Positions 15,760 through 24,785 of a stretch of DNA of 33,589 bases are shown piece by piece. The translations under genes were made by a program, and so were the position numbers. The stretch's first letter is position 1; each line of letters opens with the position of its first letter. The stretch is from a bacterium (Candidatus Blackallbacteria) CG13_big_fil_rev_8_21_14_2_50_49_14 (GTDB taxonomy: Bacteria; Cyanobacteriota; Sericytochromatia; UBA7694). Below the pieces are notes generated by a model. The model was not told the origin of the DNA and did not search any database. It saw nothing but the letters and a program-made list of their open reading frames with translations. Location of the stretch: assembly GCA_002783405.1 (NCBI GenBank), contig PFGG01000051.1:1-33589 (forward strand), read 5' to 3'.

Positions 15760-16962
15760 TTAAACCTGCTTTTTGGTATCGAAAGCGTCGCGCAGGCCAT
15801 CGCCAAAGAAATTGAAACCAAAGACCGTCAAGACAATCGCAAAACCAGGAATCAAAAGCCAGGGGCTTTGTTGTACCGCGACAATATTCTTGGCTTCACT
15901 CAGCATCAAACCCCAGCTGGATTCAGGGTCCTGAATCCCGAGGCTCAAAAAGCTCAGGGAAGCCTCACCCAAGGTATAGGCCGGGATCGAGATCGTGGCT
16001 GAAACAATAATCCAGGAAGACATCTGGGGAATAATATGCTTGATAATAATCGGGATATCTTTCATGCCCACAGCCCGAGCCGCTTCCACATATTCCAACT
16101 GGCGCAGACTGAGCACCTGACCACGGTAGATACGTGCCTGACCCGCCCAGCCAATAAAGCTGAGAATAATAATCACCGCCAGATAACGCTGAATCGAAGT
16201 CAAACCTTTGGGCAGCGTTGCCGAAAGGGTCAGCAAAAGGTAAAGGCTGGGGAAAGAGATAATCGCTTCAACAATACGCATAATCACATTGTCGACCATG
16301 CCGCCAAAATAACCGGCAATGCCCCCCATCAGCAAACCAATCGGATACGAAATACAAATCGCCAAAATCCCAACGGTCAGAGAAATTCTACCCCCAAAGA
16401 GCAGACGCGTAAAAATATCTCGGCCTTGAATATCTGCTCCCCAAATATAGACCCGGTTGAGCTTTTCATCAGGATGCAGGGTCGCAGGCTGCCCTTCGGC
16501 ATTGACCGGCGCGCCAATTCCAAAGAGGTGGAAATTCATGGGAATCAGGCCCAGAAACTTATACGACTCACCTTGGGTGAAAAATTTCACAGGATAGAGA
16601 ATCGTTTTATCTACCAAAAGTTTACTGGCCGGAATTCCATTCTCACCCATCACCAATTTTTTACGCACATGGTAAATAAAAGGTCCCTTGAATTGGCCTT
16701 GGTGCGAAAGATGCACCTGAGAAGGTGGAAAATGGGAGTGATTGATCACGGAAGAGTTCATGCCATAGGGGCTGAGTAAATCCGCAAAAAGCGCAGAGGC
16801 ATAGAGTATGGTTAAAATAATCAAGCCCAGAATCGCCAGACGGTGGCGTAAAAACCGGCGTAAAATTTTCTGCCGGGTCGATGTCATGGTAGGAAGGCCA
16901 GCAGTGGCGCGGGCAGCCTCCTGCGCATCAACAATCTGTGTATCCAGAGAATGGGTACTCAT
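15760..16962 (-). CDS. OppC/DppC-like ABC transporter permease
   Basis: This is a 400-aa inner-membrane permease of the peptide/nickel importer class. A cytoplasmic N-terminus precedes TM1 (LAILGLIILTILYASALFAD). A periplasmic insertion of about 110 residues leads to the conserved GADIQGRDIFTRLLFGGRIS segment, and the C-terminal five-helix core carries the ATPase-coupling EAA loop at EAARAVGMKDIPIIIKHIIP. The insertion makes it longer than the usual 300 or so residues. It follows the OppB-like gene by 5 bp and should form a heterodimeric channel with it. No ATPase gene is adjacent. Confidence 0.9.
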   Translation of the reverse strand: MSTHSLDTQIVDAQEAARATAGLPTMTSTRQKILRRFLRHRLAILGLIILTILYASALFADLLSPYGMNSSVINHSHFPPSQVHLSHQGQFKGPFIYHVRKKLVMGENGIPASKLLVDKTILYPVKFFTQGESYKFLGLIPMNFHLFGIGAPVNAEGQPATLHPDEKLNRVYIWGADIQGRDIFTRLLFGGRISLTVGILAICISYPIGLLMGGIAGYFGGMVDNVIMRIVEAIISFPSLYLLLTLSATLPKGLTSIQRYLAVIIILSFIGWAGQARIYRGQVLSLRQLEYVEAARAVGMKDIPIIIKHIIPQMSSWIIVSATISIPAYTLGEASLSFLSLGIQDPESSWGLMLSEAKNIVAVQQSPWLLIPGFAIVLTVFGFNFFGDGLRDAFDTKKQV

Positions 16963-16967
16963 GTCTT

Positions 16968-18194
16968 CTAGGCCTCCAGTTTAATCCGCGGATCAGCAAA
17001 GGCCAGCAGCAAATCTGCCAGCAAATTGCCGAGCAAAAGCATGACAGTACTGATAATCAGCCCCGCCATAACCAAGTTCAGGTCGGTACCCAAAACCGCC
17101 TGCAACATCATATTGCCCAAGCCCGGCCACGAGAAAATAATTTCCACGAAGGCCGCGCCGCTCACCAAGCCCGCAATTTCAAAACCCAAGAGGGTAATAA
17201 TGGGATTGATCGCATTGCGTACAGCATGCTTGTAGATTACCTTTTTCTCAGGCAAACCCTTGGCACGGGCGGTTTTAATATATTCTTCACTCAAAATATC
17301 CAGCATATTGGCGCGCATGCGGCGTTGCAAGGTTGCGATACTGATCATCGAAAGCGTCAGGGTCGGCAAAACCAAATGGTGAAGCACGTCCAGGATCTGA
17401 ATCGGCAAACTTGACTGGGCCGCTTTGATCGAGCTCATCTCGCCAATCGGGAACCAACCTGTCGCTGCGGCGAAAAGCAGAAAGATAATCGCCAGGAAAA
17501 AATCAGGAAAGCCCATAAAGAAATAGGAAACAGAGGATGAAATTTGATCAATCAGAGAGTACTGACGCACGGCCAGATAAATCCCCAGGGGAACAGCGAC
17601 CAGCCAGGTCACCAGCAAAGTGCCGATGCCAAGAATGACCGTATTGGCCAAACGGCTGAGAATCAGACTGGAAACAGGCGATTTATAATAATAGGATTCG
17701 CCCATATCTCCCTGAATGAATTGGAACATCCATTTGAAATAACGCACGATGAAACCGTTGGGCGTGCTGTATTCAAGTTCCACTTGTTTGCCGGCATCAG
17801 CGGCAGCAAAGGTAAACACCCCATTTTCAAAACGGTATTCGCCAGCTGCCAGAGGTTTCGATTTTTCAGAGTCCCCTAAACGCGTCAGGTTTTCACCATC
17901 TTTCATTTTAACGACAATCGAATCATCAACAATCTTGGCAGAAGCATTCACTTTGGTGACGGTATAAGAGGTACCGCTCACTTGAATGCTTTCAGCATAG
18001 GGGGTTTCATAGCCCAAACGGGATTTTTCACGCCGAATGGTTTCTGCGGTCACCGTGGGGCTCATTTTCATCTGAGCCAGGGGATCCGCGTTGGCAAAAA
18101 CCTCTGCCACACGAATAATGCCAAAGCCCAGGAAAGAGATGATCAGCAACAGGGGAATCATCTGTATCAGCCGTTTAAGGATATATCTGAACAT
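16968..18194 (-). CDS. OppB/DppB-like ABC transporter permease
   Basis: This 408-aa permease begins with TM1 (MIPLLLIISFLGFGIIRVAE) and has a large periplasmic domain (about 40-140). The core then contains GDMGESYYYKSPV, LGIGTLLVTWLVAVPLGIYL and the EAA loop YIKTARAKGLPEKKVIYKHA. It ends in ADPRIKLEA, close to the usual end of the family (DPR). It lies 14 bp after the binding-protein gene at 18209-20059. The large periplasmic domain is an expansion compared with E. coli OppB/DppB (about 310-340 aa) and is seen in some peptide/sugar-oligomer systems. Confidence 0.9.
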   Translation of the reverse strand: MFRYILKRLIQMIPLLLIISFLGFGIIRVAEVFANADPLAQMKMSPTVTAETIRREKSRLGYETPYAESIQVSGTSYTVTKVNASAKIVDDSIVVKMKDGENLTRLGDSEKSKPLAAGEYRFENGVFTFAAADAGKQVELEYSTPNGFIVRYFKWMFQFIQGDMGESYYYKSPVSSLILSRLANTVILGIGTLLVTWLVAVPLGIYLAVRQYSLIDQISSSVSYFFMGFPDFFLAIIFLLFAAATGWFPIGEMSSIKAAQSSLPIQILDVLHHLVLPTLTLSMISIATLQRRMRANMLDILSEEYIKTARAKGLPEKKVIYKHAVRNAINPIITLLGFEIAGLVSGAAFVEIIFSWPGLGNMMLQAVLGTDLNLVMAGLIISTVMLLLGNLLADLLLAFADPRIKLEA

Positions 18195-18208
18195 GTCTTG
18201 CCTCGTCC

Positions 18209-20059
18209 TTATTCCTGGATATAATGCACGTCGGTGTTCCAGTTAATCACGCTCAAAGCTGATCCACCGTGAATTGAAGGGAAAATATTGCCCAGGTTCT
18301 TACGGTAAGTCACCAGAGAAAGCTGGTTCACCGTATACAGGAAGGGCAGATTATCTGCCACGATTTCCTGCGATTTCCAATAGAGCTGTTTGCGTTTTTC
18401 AAAATCAAATTCCACAGCCGCCTTTTCATAGAGGTCCAGAACTTCTTTTTCCCAGGGCGAGAAAGAAGTGCCCTTCTTGCCTTTCCACTCGGCAGGGTGC
18501 CCCATATTAAACATATGCATACGTCCATCGAGTTTCCAGGAATTGATGCCAAAATGGGGCTCAATCGCAGAGCCGGTCAGACCGATCATCATGGCTTCCC
18601 AATCAAGGGTCTGGTCAATTTGTTGAACCATAATATTAAACTGCACGGGTTGATAATTGACCTTAATCCCCAATTTGCTCCAGTCCTTGCGCAAAATCGC
18701 GCAAGCAGCATCACGCATGGTGTTGCCGGAATTGGTCACTAGGTTAAACTCTACCCGATGCCCTTGGGGATCGATCAATTCATCGTTGCTGTTCTTCTTG
18801 AAACCCGCTTCAGCCAATTTGGCAGCAGCCTTCTTCAAATCATAATCATACTGAGGTGTATTGGGATTATAAAAAGGATTCTGCTGGCTGATATGCGAAT
18901 ATTGCGGCAAGGCACGCCCTTTGTAAATACTTTGGATCATGCCTTCTTTATCAATCGCGTGGGCCAGAGCCTGGCGGAAATACTTATTGCGGAACCAGGT
19001 GGATTTAATCGGATCCACAACCGGTTTGCCCTTGTCATTTTGGGCGGTGCTCATATTGAACATCACGAACAAAGTTCCGGTAGCAGGGCCCAGATTGACA
19101 ATTTCAAACTTGCCCTTTTTCTGCAGGGGCTCCAATACATCATAATCCTCAGCACGCAAAGAAAGAGCATCGGTTTCCTTGGCCATATATTTAATGATTT
19201 CAGTACTTTGATCCTGTACTTCAATCGTGATGAATTTCTTCAGATAGGGAAGCGTGCCACCCTGTTTATCTTTCAGATAATAATTTTCATTGGGTTCCAG
19301 CACCAGCCATTGTCCCGGACGGTAATCGGCCAGTTTCCAGGGGCCATTGACAACAATTTCATCAATTTTGGTATTCAAGCCCCACATTTGATTGAACTTA
19401 ATCCGACCATCTTTATCGGGCTTGGTGGTTCCCTCGAAAATATGTTTGGGCATAATCGGGTCGCCCAAGCCCCGCAGGAAAGGCACGGAGGGTTCTGGCG
19501 TGGTAATCGAAAGACGCAGATCATCAATTTTGACCACTTTGGGAAACTGATCGTTGATCAAGAGACCGTCGCGGTAATTATTGGGAATCATTTTATTGTC
19601 GATGACTTCGTTGAAGGTAAACACCACGTCATCTGCGGTCAGAGGTTGTCCATCCGACCATTTCAAACCTTTGCGCAGGGTAAAGGTATAGGTTTTTTTA
19701 TCAGGACTGAGCGTCCAGGACTCAGCCAGAGAAGGTTCCACCTCGGTGGTGATCGCATTGGTAGCCACCAGGCCCAGGTACATTTGCCCAATCACGTCTG
19801 TGGAGGAAGTCTCAGCAGCCAAAGCCGCATTAAACGTTTTCGGCAAAGAAACACTGGAAATAATCCGCATCCCACCATGCTTCCCAATGGAGGGTTCGTA
19901 TTTTTCTGGCAGCGGCAGGCTCTTGATTTGCGAACTGTCAATCTTAACGGCTGCGGAGGCATTGTCCTCCTGCAGGGTGGGGCAACCGGCAAGTAAGGGC
20001 AGCAAAGTTGCTGCAAGAGTAGCTCCAATCAGCTTGCGAAAGCGGAAAGCTGGCATCAT
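18209..20059 (-). CDS. peptide/nickel-class ABC transporter substrate-binding lipoprotein 1
   Basis: This 616-aa lipoprotein has a signal peptide ending in LLAGC (Cys26). It belongs to the SBP_bac_5 cluster: an early PSLAESWTLSPDKKTYTFTL with GLKWSDGQPLTADDVVFTFN is the family signature (about 105-150). The later FRQALAHAIDKEGMIQSIYK is also conserved. It would capture a peptide or other oligomeric ligand outside the inner membrane for the adjacent permeases. It is closely related to the protein at 20464-22308 along its full length. The gene follows secG by 28 bp and precedes the OppB-like gene by 14 bp. Confidence 0.92.
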   Translation of the reverse strand: MMPAFRFRKLIGATLAATLLPLLAGCPTLQEDNASAAVKIDSSQIKSLPLPEKYEPSIGKHGGMRIISSVSLPKTFNAALAAETSSTDVIGQMYLGLVATNAITTEVEPSLAESWTLSPDKKTYTFTLRKGLKWSDGQPLTADDVVFTFNEVIDNKMIPNNYRDGLLINDQFPKVVKIDDLRLSITTPEPSVPFLRGLGDPIMPKHIFEGTTKPDKDGRIKFNQMWGLNTKIDEIVVNGPWKLADYRPGQWLVLEPNENYYLKDKQGGTLPYLKKFITIEVQDQSTEIIKYMAKETDALSLRAEDYDVLEPLQKKGKFEIVNLGPATGTLFVMFNMSTAQNDKGKPVVDPIKSTWFRNKYFRQALAHAIDKEGMIQSIYKGRALPQYSHISQQNPFYNPNTPQYDYDLKKAAAKLAEAGFKKNSNDELIDPQGHRVEFNLVTNSGNTMRDAACAILRKDWSKLGIKVNYQPVQFNIMVQQIDQTLDWEAMMIGLTGSAIEPHFGINSWKLDGRMHMFNMGHPAEWKGKKGTSFSPWEKEVLDLYEKAAVEFDFEKRKQLYWKSQEIVADNLPFLYTVNQLSLVTYRKNLGNIFPSIHGGSALSVINWNTDVHYIQE

Positions 20060-20087
20060 GCGTCTGTCACCTTTCTACGGAGAAGTT

Positions 20088-20312
20088 TTACTTAATGAGT
20101 GGGCTTGAGAGCAAAATAGCCACTACAGCCCAGACGACTGCCAGGCCACCCGTAATTCTGTTTAAACCAGACTCGGCCCCCTTTTGGCTACCAAAAATTT
20201 GAGCGGTACCCCCCATGCTGCCAAGTCCCATGCCTTTGGCGGGATGAATCAAAACAGCAGCAATCAGGGCCAAAGAGAGAACCAACTGGATCCAGGTCAA
20301 AGCGGTTTGCAC
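20088..20312 (-). CDS. secG: SecG, protein-translocation subunit
   Basis: SecG is the small auxiliary subunit of the SecYEG channel. The 74-aa product has two hydrophobic helices (about 3-22 and 50-70). They flank the family's glycine-rich cytoplasmic loop, GMGLGSMGGTAQIFGSQKGA. The GTG at 20312 is chosen because AGGAAA lies 8 bp upstream; an ATG at 20342 would add ten charged residues and has no ribosome site. It sits unusually between two paralogous substrate-binding protein genes in the same orientation. Confidence 0.9.
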   Translation of the reverse strand: MQTALTWIQLVLSLALIAAVLIHPAKGMGLGSMGGTAQIFGSQKGAESGLNRITGGLAVVWAVVAILLSSPLIK

Positions 20313-20361
20313 GTACGTTTCCTTTCGGGTCTTACCAAGCAATCCAGATCAGGGATTGCAC

Positions 20362-20391
20362 AAAAAATCACTGTTCATGTATAGCATGAAC
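20362..20391 (-). terminator. weak intrinsic terminator candidate after binding-protein 2 gene
   Basis: GTTCATG (20373-20379) and CATGAAC (20385-20391) form a 7-bp stem with a five-base loop. On the minus strand it is followed after 5 bases by six T (20367-20362). It lies about 70 bp after the stop of the 20464-22308 gene, upstream of secG. The stem is AT-rich, so termination would be partial at best. Confidence 0.35.
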
Positions 20392-20463
20392 CACAGTCAA
20401 CGTCAATCGTAGACTGAAGCTGCGCCTACTACGCAAAGGCAATCACAATGCCCGTTTCAGAAG

Positions 20464-22308
20464 CTATTCAGACTTCAGGAAATGATACTGTGAATTCCAG
20501 TTGATCTGATTCAGGCCACTTCCCCCAAAAATCGTAGGATAGATATTGCCAAGGTGGTTGCGTACCGCCAAAAGCGAAAGTTCACTCACCGTATACAGAA
20601 AGGGCAAATGCTCGCGTTCAAGCTCCTGTGCCTTCCAATAAAGCTTTTTGCGCTCTTCAGGCGCCATCAGCACAGCCGCTTCAGTATAGAGCTTTTCCAT
20701 TTCAGCTTCCCAAGGTTCATACTGCGTCGGGCGTTGCCCCTTCCAATGGGCCGGATGCCCCAAATTAAATAAATGCATGCGTCCATCGCGCTTCCAACGG
20801 GAACTGCTGAAATGGGGTTCAAAGGAACTGCCTGCAAAGCCCATCAAAATCACTTCCCAATCCAAGGTCTGGTGAATTTGATTGATCAAGGCATTCAAAA
20901 GCCGGGGGCGATAATTGACTTTAATTCCCAATTTTTGCCATTCACGACGCAAAAGTGCACACGTCGCATCCCGCTGGGGACTGGAGATATTCGTGCTCAA
21001 TTCAAATTCAACGCGGTGCCCTTGCGCATCGAAAAGAACTCCCTGATCAGACCATTTAAAACCCGCTTCTTTGAGAAGTTGCCGGGCTTTCCCAGGATCA
21101 TATCCATAGTCGGGAATATTCGGATTGAAATAGGGGTTGTGACTGTTGAGATGGGTGGTTTGAACTGCCGCACGGCCTTTATAAACACTGTCGATCAAAC
21201 CCTGTTTATCCAAAGTATGCGAAAGCGCTTGGCGAAATTTAAGATTGCGGAACCAGGCTGACTTGACCGGATCCACCAGAGGCTTGCCATCTGCTTTCAA
21301 GGCCGTACTCTGGTTCAACATGACAAACAAACTGCTGGGGCTGGCCCCCAGATTGTGAATCGTAAATTTTCCCTGGGCCTGTTCTGGATTCAATAGCTCA
21401 TAGTCTTCCGGGCGCAAATCATAGGTATCGGTTTCACCCTCCCGGAACTTCAAAAGCGCAGTATTGGAATCCTGCACATCGAGAAAAACCAATTGCTTGA
21501 GATAGGGCAAAGGCTGCCCCTTGGCATCGTGCTCATAATAGTGCGGGTTAGGTCTCAGCTCTACCCGTTGACCGGGTAAGTAACGCGCGAGTTGCCAGGG
21601 ACCATTGACCACAATTTCAGTAGGTTTGCTCGTCAACCCCCACATATGGTTAAACACCACCTGACCCTGGGAATCAGGCTTGACAGCTGCCTGAAAAATA
21701 TGGCGGGGAACCAAAGGAGCCGCCAGATTATACAAGGCAGGCGCAAAGGGTTGCTTTAAACGAATTCGGACGGTAAGCGAATCCAGTTGTTCCAGTTGCG
21801 GAAAAGCCCCCTGATAACTCCAAAAGTCGCGGTAATTATTGGGAATACCAGGATTGTTGATCACCTGCTCGTAGGTAAATAGCACATCGGCAGCCGTTAA
21901 AGGCATGCCATCCGACCATTTTAAACCCGGTCTCAGGCGAAAGGTATATTCACGGTGATCGGGGCTTTCCTGCCAAGACTCCGCCAGATCAGGCTCAATT
22001 TGACGGGTGGCTGCATTTAAGCGCGTCAAGCCCGAAAACATACGATAAATCACCGCCAGAGAAGAACTCTCCGAAGCCAGATAGGGATTAAAGGTATTGG
22101 GCAAAGCCGTATTACCAACCACCCGTATGCCGCCAGGGGAACCGATTTCGGGCACAAAAACAGGGGAGGCCGAAGCCGAAGGCTGGGGAGCAGAGGAAAT
22201 TTCAGTTTCCTGCGGGGGTTCACAGGCCGTATTCACAAACAGAAAACTGAAAAGGCTGGTCACAAAAACAGCTTTTTTCAAGAAAAATTTCACGGTTTTT
22301 AAATGCAT
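20464..22308 (-). CDS. peptide/nickel-class ABC transporter substrate-binding lipoprotein 2
   Basis: This 614-aa SBP_bac_5 protein has a signal peptide ending in VNTAC (Cys29). The domain signature is PDLAESWQESPDHREYTFRL with GLKWSDGMPLTAADVLFTYE, and FRQALSHTLDKQGLIDSVYK follows later. It is co-linear with binding-protein 1 from the first to the last residues (both end in INWN plus about ten residues), so it arose by duplication. SecG now lies between the copies. It probably feeds the same permease pair with a different or overlapping substrate range. Confidence 0.92.
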   Translation of the reverse strand: MHLKTVKFFLKKAVFVTSLFSFLFVNTACEPPQETEISSAPQPSASASPVFVPEIGSPGGIRVVGNTALPNTFNPYLASESSSLAVIYRMFSGLTRLNAATRQIEPDLAESWQESPDHREYTFRLRPGLKWSDGMPLTAADVLFTYEQVINNPGIPNNYRDFWSYQGAFPQLEQLDSLTVRIRLKQPFAPALYNLAAPLVPRHIFQAAVKPDSQGQVVFNHMWGLTSKPTEIVVNGPWQLARYLPGQRVELRPNPHYYEHDAKGQPLPYLKQLVFLDVQDSNTALLKFREGETDTYDLRPEDYELLNPEQAQGKFTIHNLGASPSSLFVMLNQSTALKADGKPLVDPVKSAWFRNLKFRQALSHTLDKQGLIDSVYKGRAAVQTTHLNSHNPYFNPNIPDYGYDPGKARQLLKEAGFKWSDQGVLFDAQGHRVEFELSTNISSPQRDATCALLRREWQKLGIKVNYRPRLLNALINQIHQTLDWEVILMGFAGSSFEPHFSSSRWKRDGRMHLFNLGHPAHWKGQRPTQYEPWEAEMEKLYTEAAVLMAPEERKKLYWKAQELEREHLPFLYTVSELSLLAVRNHLGNIYPTIFGGSGLNQINWNSQYHFLKSE

Positions 22309-22362
22309 GCCTTATTATAACGCAGGCACAAAACTCTGCGTATCACTCAATTGAGACAAAAC

Positions 22363-23301
22363 TTAGCTGGTGCTGTCGTAAGCGGGATCGGCAATAATCT
22401 GGCGCGCGTCCATGCCATCGGGAGACATGCTCCAGACATCGGTACTGCCACTGCGATCAGAAGTAAACAAAATACGACCGTTGGGCCACATCACCGGGCT
22501 GCGGTTCAGAAACATTTGGTTGGCGGTCAGCTCCCGCAGATCCGAACCATCGCGGTTCATGCGGTAAATCCCCAGATTTCCACCCTGTGAACTGCTGGCA
22601 GAGAAAATAATCCGAGGCTGTGTATAAAATCCAAAAACCGGCAGCATCATCGATCGATTGGTAAAACGGGCATCCTTATCAGGGTAAGCGGGCGAAACCA
22701 AGGCAATTTCTTTGATATTCTTAGAACTGCTGGTTAATTGCGTGGGCATGCTGCCATCGGGCCCCATTTTCCAAATCTCCCATTTCGAAGAACGCGAAGA
22801 AGTGAAATAAATATGGCCATCATCACCGACCACGGGATAGTCGTTGTAGACCGAACCAAAGGTCAAGCGTTTGAGGTCACTGCCATCGGAATTCATTGAA
22901 AAAACATGAGGTTTCACGAACCGATCCGAAACAAACACCACCCGACCATCAGGGGCAGGAAAAGGACGGTAATTATTGACACCCGGTTCGCTGGTCAGGG
23001 CTTTCAGATGACTGCCATCCCAATCCATGCTGTAGATCTGCCAGGTGCCCGTGCGACGGGAAGCAAAAACGATCCGTCCGTCAATGCCCACACGCGGTGT
23101 CGCGTCATCGGTAGCATCATGGGTAAGCTGGCGAACTGAACGCCCTTGCATATCTGAAAGATAGATATCATTGGCGCCACTGCGCGATGAAACGAAAACC
23201 AGATGGTTCATCCAGAAATCACTGCCCGCCTGCTGGCTGGCACATCCGGCCAGGGCCAGGCCGACCAGACTGATTGCAAAAAGATGTCTTACTTGCCTCA
23301 T
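22363..23301 (-). CDS. TolB-like beta-propeller lipoprotein
   Basis: This 312-aa lipoprotein has a lipobox ALAGC (Cys20). About six WD40-like (PD40) repeats follow, each shaped like GRIVFASRRTGTWQIYSMDW then DGSxLKxLT. That predicts a six-bladed propeller like the one in TolB. It lacks TolB's N-terminal anticodon-binding-like domain, and no tolQRA or pal genes are beside it, so it is not called TolB. It precedes binding-protein gene 2 by 54 bp and is the first gene of the eight-gene minus-strand run. A role in envelope sensing or carbohydrate or peptide binding is possible. Confidence 0.83.
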   Translation of the reverse strand: MRQVRHLFAISLVGLALAGCASQQAGSDFWMNHLVFVSSRSGANDIYLSDMQGRSVRQLTHDATDDATPRVGIDGRIVFASRRTGTWQIYSMDWDGSHLKALTSEPGVNNYRPFPAPDGRVVFVSDRFVKPHVFSMNSDGSDLKRLTFGSVYNDYPVVGDDGHIYFTSSRSSKWEIWKMGPDGSMPTQLTSSSKNIKEIALVSPAYPDKDARFTNRSMMLPVFGFYTQPRIIFSASSSQGGNLGIYRMNRDGSDLRELTANQMFLNRSPVMWPNGRILFTSDRSGSTDVWSMSPDGMDARQIIADPAYDSTS

Positions 23302-23484
23302 GTGTCCCTGTACTGCCTTAGAATTGCCTGTATTTTAACATATCCCATCGAGAGGGGCTGTGTTTTTTTTCACGAGTCCCTTTATAACGCCTCTTCACAG
23401 GGTTTCAGTAGCTTCCGATCTCTCTGCATCAAGGGGAAACACCCATTGATCACAGCCAGAAAGCTTCCCGCTGTGACATCATGC

Positions 23485-23513
23485 TTGGGAAACCGTGTAT
23501 CTCTCGATATAAT
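23485..23513 (+). promoter_or_regulatory. sigma-70-type promoter candidate for puuD
   Basis: TTGGGA at 23485-23490 and TATAAT at 23508-23513 are separated by exactly 17 bp. The -10 is a perfect match and the -35 matches 4 of 6. The implied start site, near 23520, leaves a leader of about 35 bases before the ATG at 23555. The remainder of the 250-bp divergent spacer (23302-23554) shows nothing else clear; a purine riboswitch was looked for and not seen. Confidence 0.5.
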
Positions 23514-23554
23514 TTAAAACACACATTGATTCCCAATTACAACCGGAGGCCCGC

Positions 23555-24754
23555 ATGTCTGCCCATTTAAGTGAATGGCTTAATCTGATCATCCGCTGGA
23601 TGCACCTGATTGCAGGGATTTCATGGATCGGCAGTTCTTTCTTTTTTATGTGGATGGACAGCCATCTCGAAGAGCCCAAAGAACGCAATGACCGTAAAAA
23701 AGACGTCGAAGGCGAACTTTGGATGGTCCACAGCGGTGGTTTTTATCTGGTTGAGAAATACCTGATCAAGCCCGGCTGGGTGCCTGAAACGCTTCACTGG
23801 TTTAAATGGGAAGCCACCTTTACCTGGATCACAGGTTTTTTCCTGCTCGGCGTGGTTTATTATATGAGCGGCGGACTTTACCTGATCAAACCTGAATCAG
23901 GCATTTCCTCTGGCGTAGCCACCCTAATCGGCCTGGGCACCCTGACCTTTGCCTGGCTGATCTACGATTTGAGCTGGAAATATCTTTTCGCCAATCAAGC
24001 CAAAATGGGCGCAGCAATTTCGTTTGCTCTGACCATGGGTGTGGCCTGGGGCCTGAGCCAGGTTTTTAGCGGGCGGGGCATGTTCATTCATATTGGGGCC
24101 ATGTTCGGCACCCTGATGGTGGCAAATGTCTGGATGCGGATTCTGCCTGCCCAGCAAAAAATGATCGATGCCACCAAGCGCGGCGAGGTGCCCGACTATA
24201 CCCCCGGCAAACGCGCCAAGCAGCGCTCAGTCCACAATAACTATATGACCTTTCCTGTACTCTTTATCATGCTCAGCAACCATTTCCCCAGCACCTATGG
24301 CAATCAATACAACTGGCTGATTCTGGCGGGGATTATTGTCTGTGGGGCGGGTATCCGGCATTTTATGAATGTCAAAACCCCTTTCAGCCGGTTTGCACTG
24401 GTGGCTTCAGTGGCGGGTTTGTTTGGCCTGTTTTTCTATCCCGCCCCCCCCTCAGCTCCTGCGGCCCAGGCAGGTCCTCCTCCCGCCAAAACCGTGGCTT
24501 TTGAGCAAGTGCAAACCATTCTGCAAACGCGCTGTGTAACCTGCCATTCAGCCCACCCCACCGACGAGGTGTTTAAAACCGCTCCTCTGGGGGCCATGTT
24601 TGACAGTCCAGCCCAAATCAAAGGTTATGCCGATAAGATCAAGGCCCGCGCAGTCGATGCCGAGACCATGCCCCTGGGCAATAAAACCGGCATGACCAAA
24701 GAAGAGCGTTTGGTTTTGCGGCAGTGGATTGATCAGGGCGCGAAAGTTCCCTGA
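23555..24754 (+). CDS. puuD: PuuD-type membrane urate oxidase with C-terminal cytochrome c domain
   Basis: PuuD enzymes oxidise urate to 5-hydroxyisourate and pass the electrons to a cytochrome c domain in place of producing hydrogen peroxide. The 399-aa protein starts with the Urate_ox_N domain: WLNLIIRWMHLIAGISWIGS, then LWMVHSGGFYLVEKY, about eight or nine membrane helices to about residue 310. A Pro/Ala linker follows. The C-terminal domain carries one c-type haem site, Cys327-Val-Thr-Cys330-His331, with MPLGNKTGMT as the probable distal Met region. CGGAGG precedes the ATG. Downstream steps of urate breakdown are not in the window. XdhC and a PucG/AGT-like aminotransferase elsewhere in the window support a purine context. 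Confidence 0.9.
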   Translation: MSAHLSEWLNLIIRWMHLIAGISWIGSSFFFMWMDSHLEEPKERNDRKKDVEGELWMVHSGGFYLVEKYLIKPGWVPETLHWFKWEATFTWITGFFLLGVVYYMSGGLYLIKPESGISSGVATLIGLGTLTFAWLIYDLSWKYLFANQAKMGAAISFALTMGVAWGLSQVFSGRGMFIHIGAMFGTLMVANVWMRILPAQQKMIDATKRGEVPDYTPGKRAKQRSVHNNYMTFPVLFIMLSNHFPSTYGNQYNWLILAGIIVCGAGIRHFMNVKTPFSRFALVASVAGLFGLFFYPAPPSAPAAQAGPPPAKTVAFEQVQTILQTRCVTCHSAHPTDEVFKTAPLGAMFDSPAQIKGYADKIKARAVDAETMPLGNKTGMTKEERLVLRQWIDQGAKVP

Positions 24755-24785
24755 TGACCTCAAAATCTAAGGTCGTACATCAATT

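Noticed and set aside
16036-16779. 247-codon plus-strand ORF
   Set aside because: Antisense shadow of the OppC-like permease; its product is His/Asn/Arg-rich and looks unnatural.
18758-19996. 412-codon plus-strand ORF
   Set aside because: It lies wholly antisense to binding-protein gene 1, which has clear family motifs. The antisense product has no recognisable domain and no ribosome site; long antisense ORFs are expected opposite such genes.
20313-20463. tRNA gene near secG, as in enterobacteria
   Set aside because: No cloverleaf or CCA-adjacent acceptor stem could be built; only a short AT-rich hairpin is present.
23302-23554. purine riboswitch upstream of puuD
   Set aside because: The paired P1/P2/P3 pattern and conserved junction bases are not visible; the promoter leaves a leader of only about 35 bases, too short for one.
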